Positions 62,995-64,000 of a stretch of 64,000 nt of DNA are shown here, in pieces. Made by a program: the position numbers and the translations under genes. Below the pieces are notes generated by a model that was not told the origin of the DNA, ran no database searches, and worked only from the letters and a program-made list of their open reading frames with translations. How positions within the stretch are numbered: position 1 is the stretch's first letter; every line of letters starts with the position of its first letter. The DNA is from Augochlora pura. Its lineage: Eukaryota; Arthropoda; Insecta; Hymenoptera; Halictidae. The stretch lies in NCBI RefSeq assembly GCF_028453695.1, contig NC_135781.1:9299640-9363639 (forward strand). The letters run 5' to 3'.

Positions 62995-64000
62995 TATAAT
63001 TAATGATCTATATTTTTTTTATATTTTATTATATTTTTACTTATCGTGCCAATTTATGTCCATAAAAATGTACATTACAAACATAAACTAAAAATCACGT
63101 TTACAATATTCTAGGTATATTGGTTTGTACTATGTCTACCATAGTTTATGTTTTTCTTATTACCGCAGACTTGGGATTGTTATTTTGCTAGTCGGGACTC
63201 GTCGAATCTCGACGATCATTTTCTCGGTGAATATCTTGAAATTTGTTTCAAATCGCGCGAAGGGTAAACGGTCTTTGATCGTTTGAACGAGTTTGGGACA
63301 GGGGACAGGGAAATAAAACAGATAAATATTATTTAAGGCTACGGCGGGGCGCGACACCCTATAAACACTTTACACTCACCCCGTTTACCCCAACTAGTTC
63401 GGAAACCATAAAAAAAGTTCACTCGACGGAGCCGATGATTCATCCCTTGTTCACCCCAAACGGCGAGACAAGGGTGTAATACCCCTGAATCATTCAGGTT
63501 GTTGCGGGGCTCGGAAAACACGCGTTAACTTGAACACATGACAGAAATAATATTTATACAAATCTTCGGTCTTACTTTAATGCGAATATTTGTTCGAGCT
63601 GCTGATACGTCATCGTCCGGTCCCAGAAGGGTTAAACTAATAATTGAACTATAAACATATCGAAACTTTAGGTTTTATAAGAAAAATTGCAAGAATTTTG
63701 ATTGCAAATATAAATTACTACAAATGAATATGGAAATGCGTGTATTACTAATGATACATGAACATCATCAATTTGTTCAAGGATGTGGAAATATAATATG
63801 CGTATACATATTTCATTGTACTTTAATGTTACAGCCCGAAGGCCACGCGCGCGAGTGCTATTTCATTTTAAATCATTTCAGTAATTTTCACTCTTCCTGA
63901 TATTACAGTTCTTATTATTATAATGTATGTATAAAGAGCTTTCACGCGAGTTAATTATTACGATAAATTATTGTAGACACAGATCATTACAATTTAAATA

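Larger units (their letters stand above)
61382..64000. other. no gene seen
   Basis: 61400-62620 is GC-rich with a CGA repeat and an A18 run. 62640-64000 is AT-rich with a solo transposon tip at 62986. The window ends in AT-rich DNA. Confidence 0.6.

Noticed and set aside
1..64000. Conserved microRNA precursors
   Set aside because: I looked by eye for mature sequences of common insect miRNAs (let-7, bantam, miR-1, miR-9, miR-10, miR-124, miR-184, miR-279 and others) and saw none; a covariance-model search could still find others.

Overview
The window looks like nuclear DNA from an insect, most probably a hymenopteran (ant, bee or wasp). That is an inference from three things: CpG-rich GC blocks alternating with AT-rich blocks on a 1-3 kb scale, abundant (GA)n/(CT)n and poly-C tracts, and a repeat fauna of mariner, TA-flanked and TTAA-flanked inverted-repeat elements. 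I found no intact host protein-coding gene, no rRNA and no convincing functional tRNA. Open frames in the GC-rich blocks overlap on both strands, match no family I recognise and are mostly what a stop-poor CpG-rich sequence gives by chance. The window is best read as intergenic or long-intron DNA.

The recognisable content is transposon-derived. The best-supported feature is a near-complete mariner element at 35080-36333 on the minus strand. It has about 29-bp terminal inverted repeats, a TA duplication, and a D,D34D transposase broken by two frameshifts and two stops. It appears to sit inside an older TTAA-flanked palindromic element (34771-36428). A 100-bp minimal foldback copy of the same kind of element lies at 54205-54304, and a second TTAA-flanked family is represented at 31113-31363. 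A TA-flanked element with about 110-bp inverted repeats lies at 60855-61381. A jockey/CR1-type LINE reverse-transcriptase remnant lies at 41975-42358 (minus). Two small pieces of another Tc1/mariner-superfamily transposase lie at 7856-8056 (N-terminal helix-turn-helix) and 50862-50993 (C-terminal tail). A tRNA-like sequence with A and B boxes (14545-14621), followed by a degenerate tandem block, may be the head of a SINE.

Layout: 1-9 kb, mixed blocks with microsatellites and one transposase relic. 9-13.9 kb, GC-rich, AT-rich, then GC-rich DNA. 13.9-15 kb, dispersed repeat plus tRNA-like block. 15-31 kb, alternating blocks with a perfect 20-bp-stem hairpin at 27.26 kb. 31-31.4 kb, TTAA element. 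34.8-36.4 kb, nested mariner. 38.6-51.3 kb, long AT-rich tract with the LINE remnant, dispersed repeats and short tandem arrays. 51.3-52.7 kb, GC-rich. 54.06-54.76 kb, diverged coding-like repeat cluster containing the foldback. 54.8-58.7 kb, GC-rich with a 30-C tract. 58.7-64 kb, mixed with the TA-flanked element. Nothing here forms an operon, pathway or new defence system. The interest lies in the transposon nesting, the palindromic element families and a few unexplained repeats.
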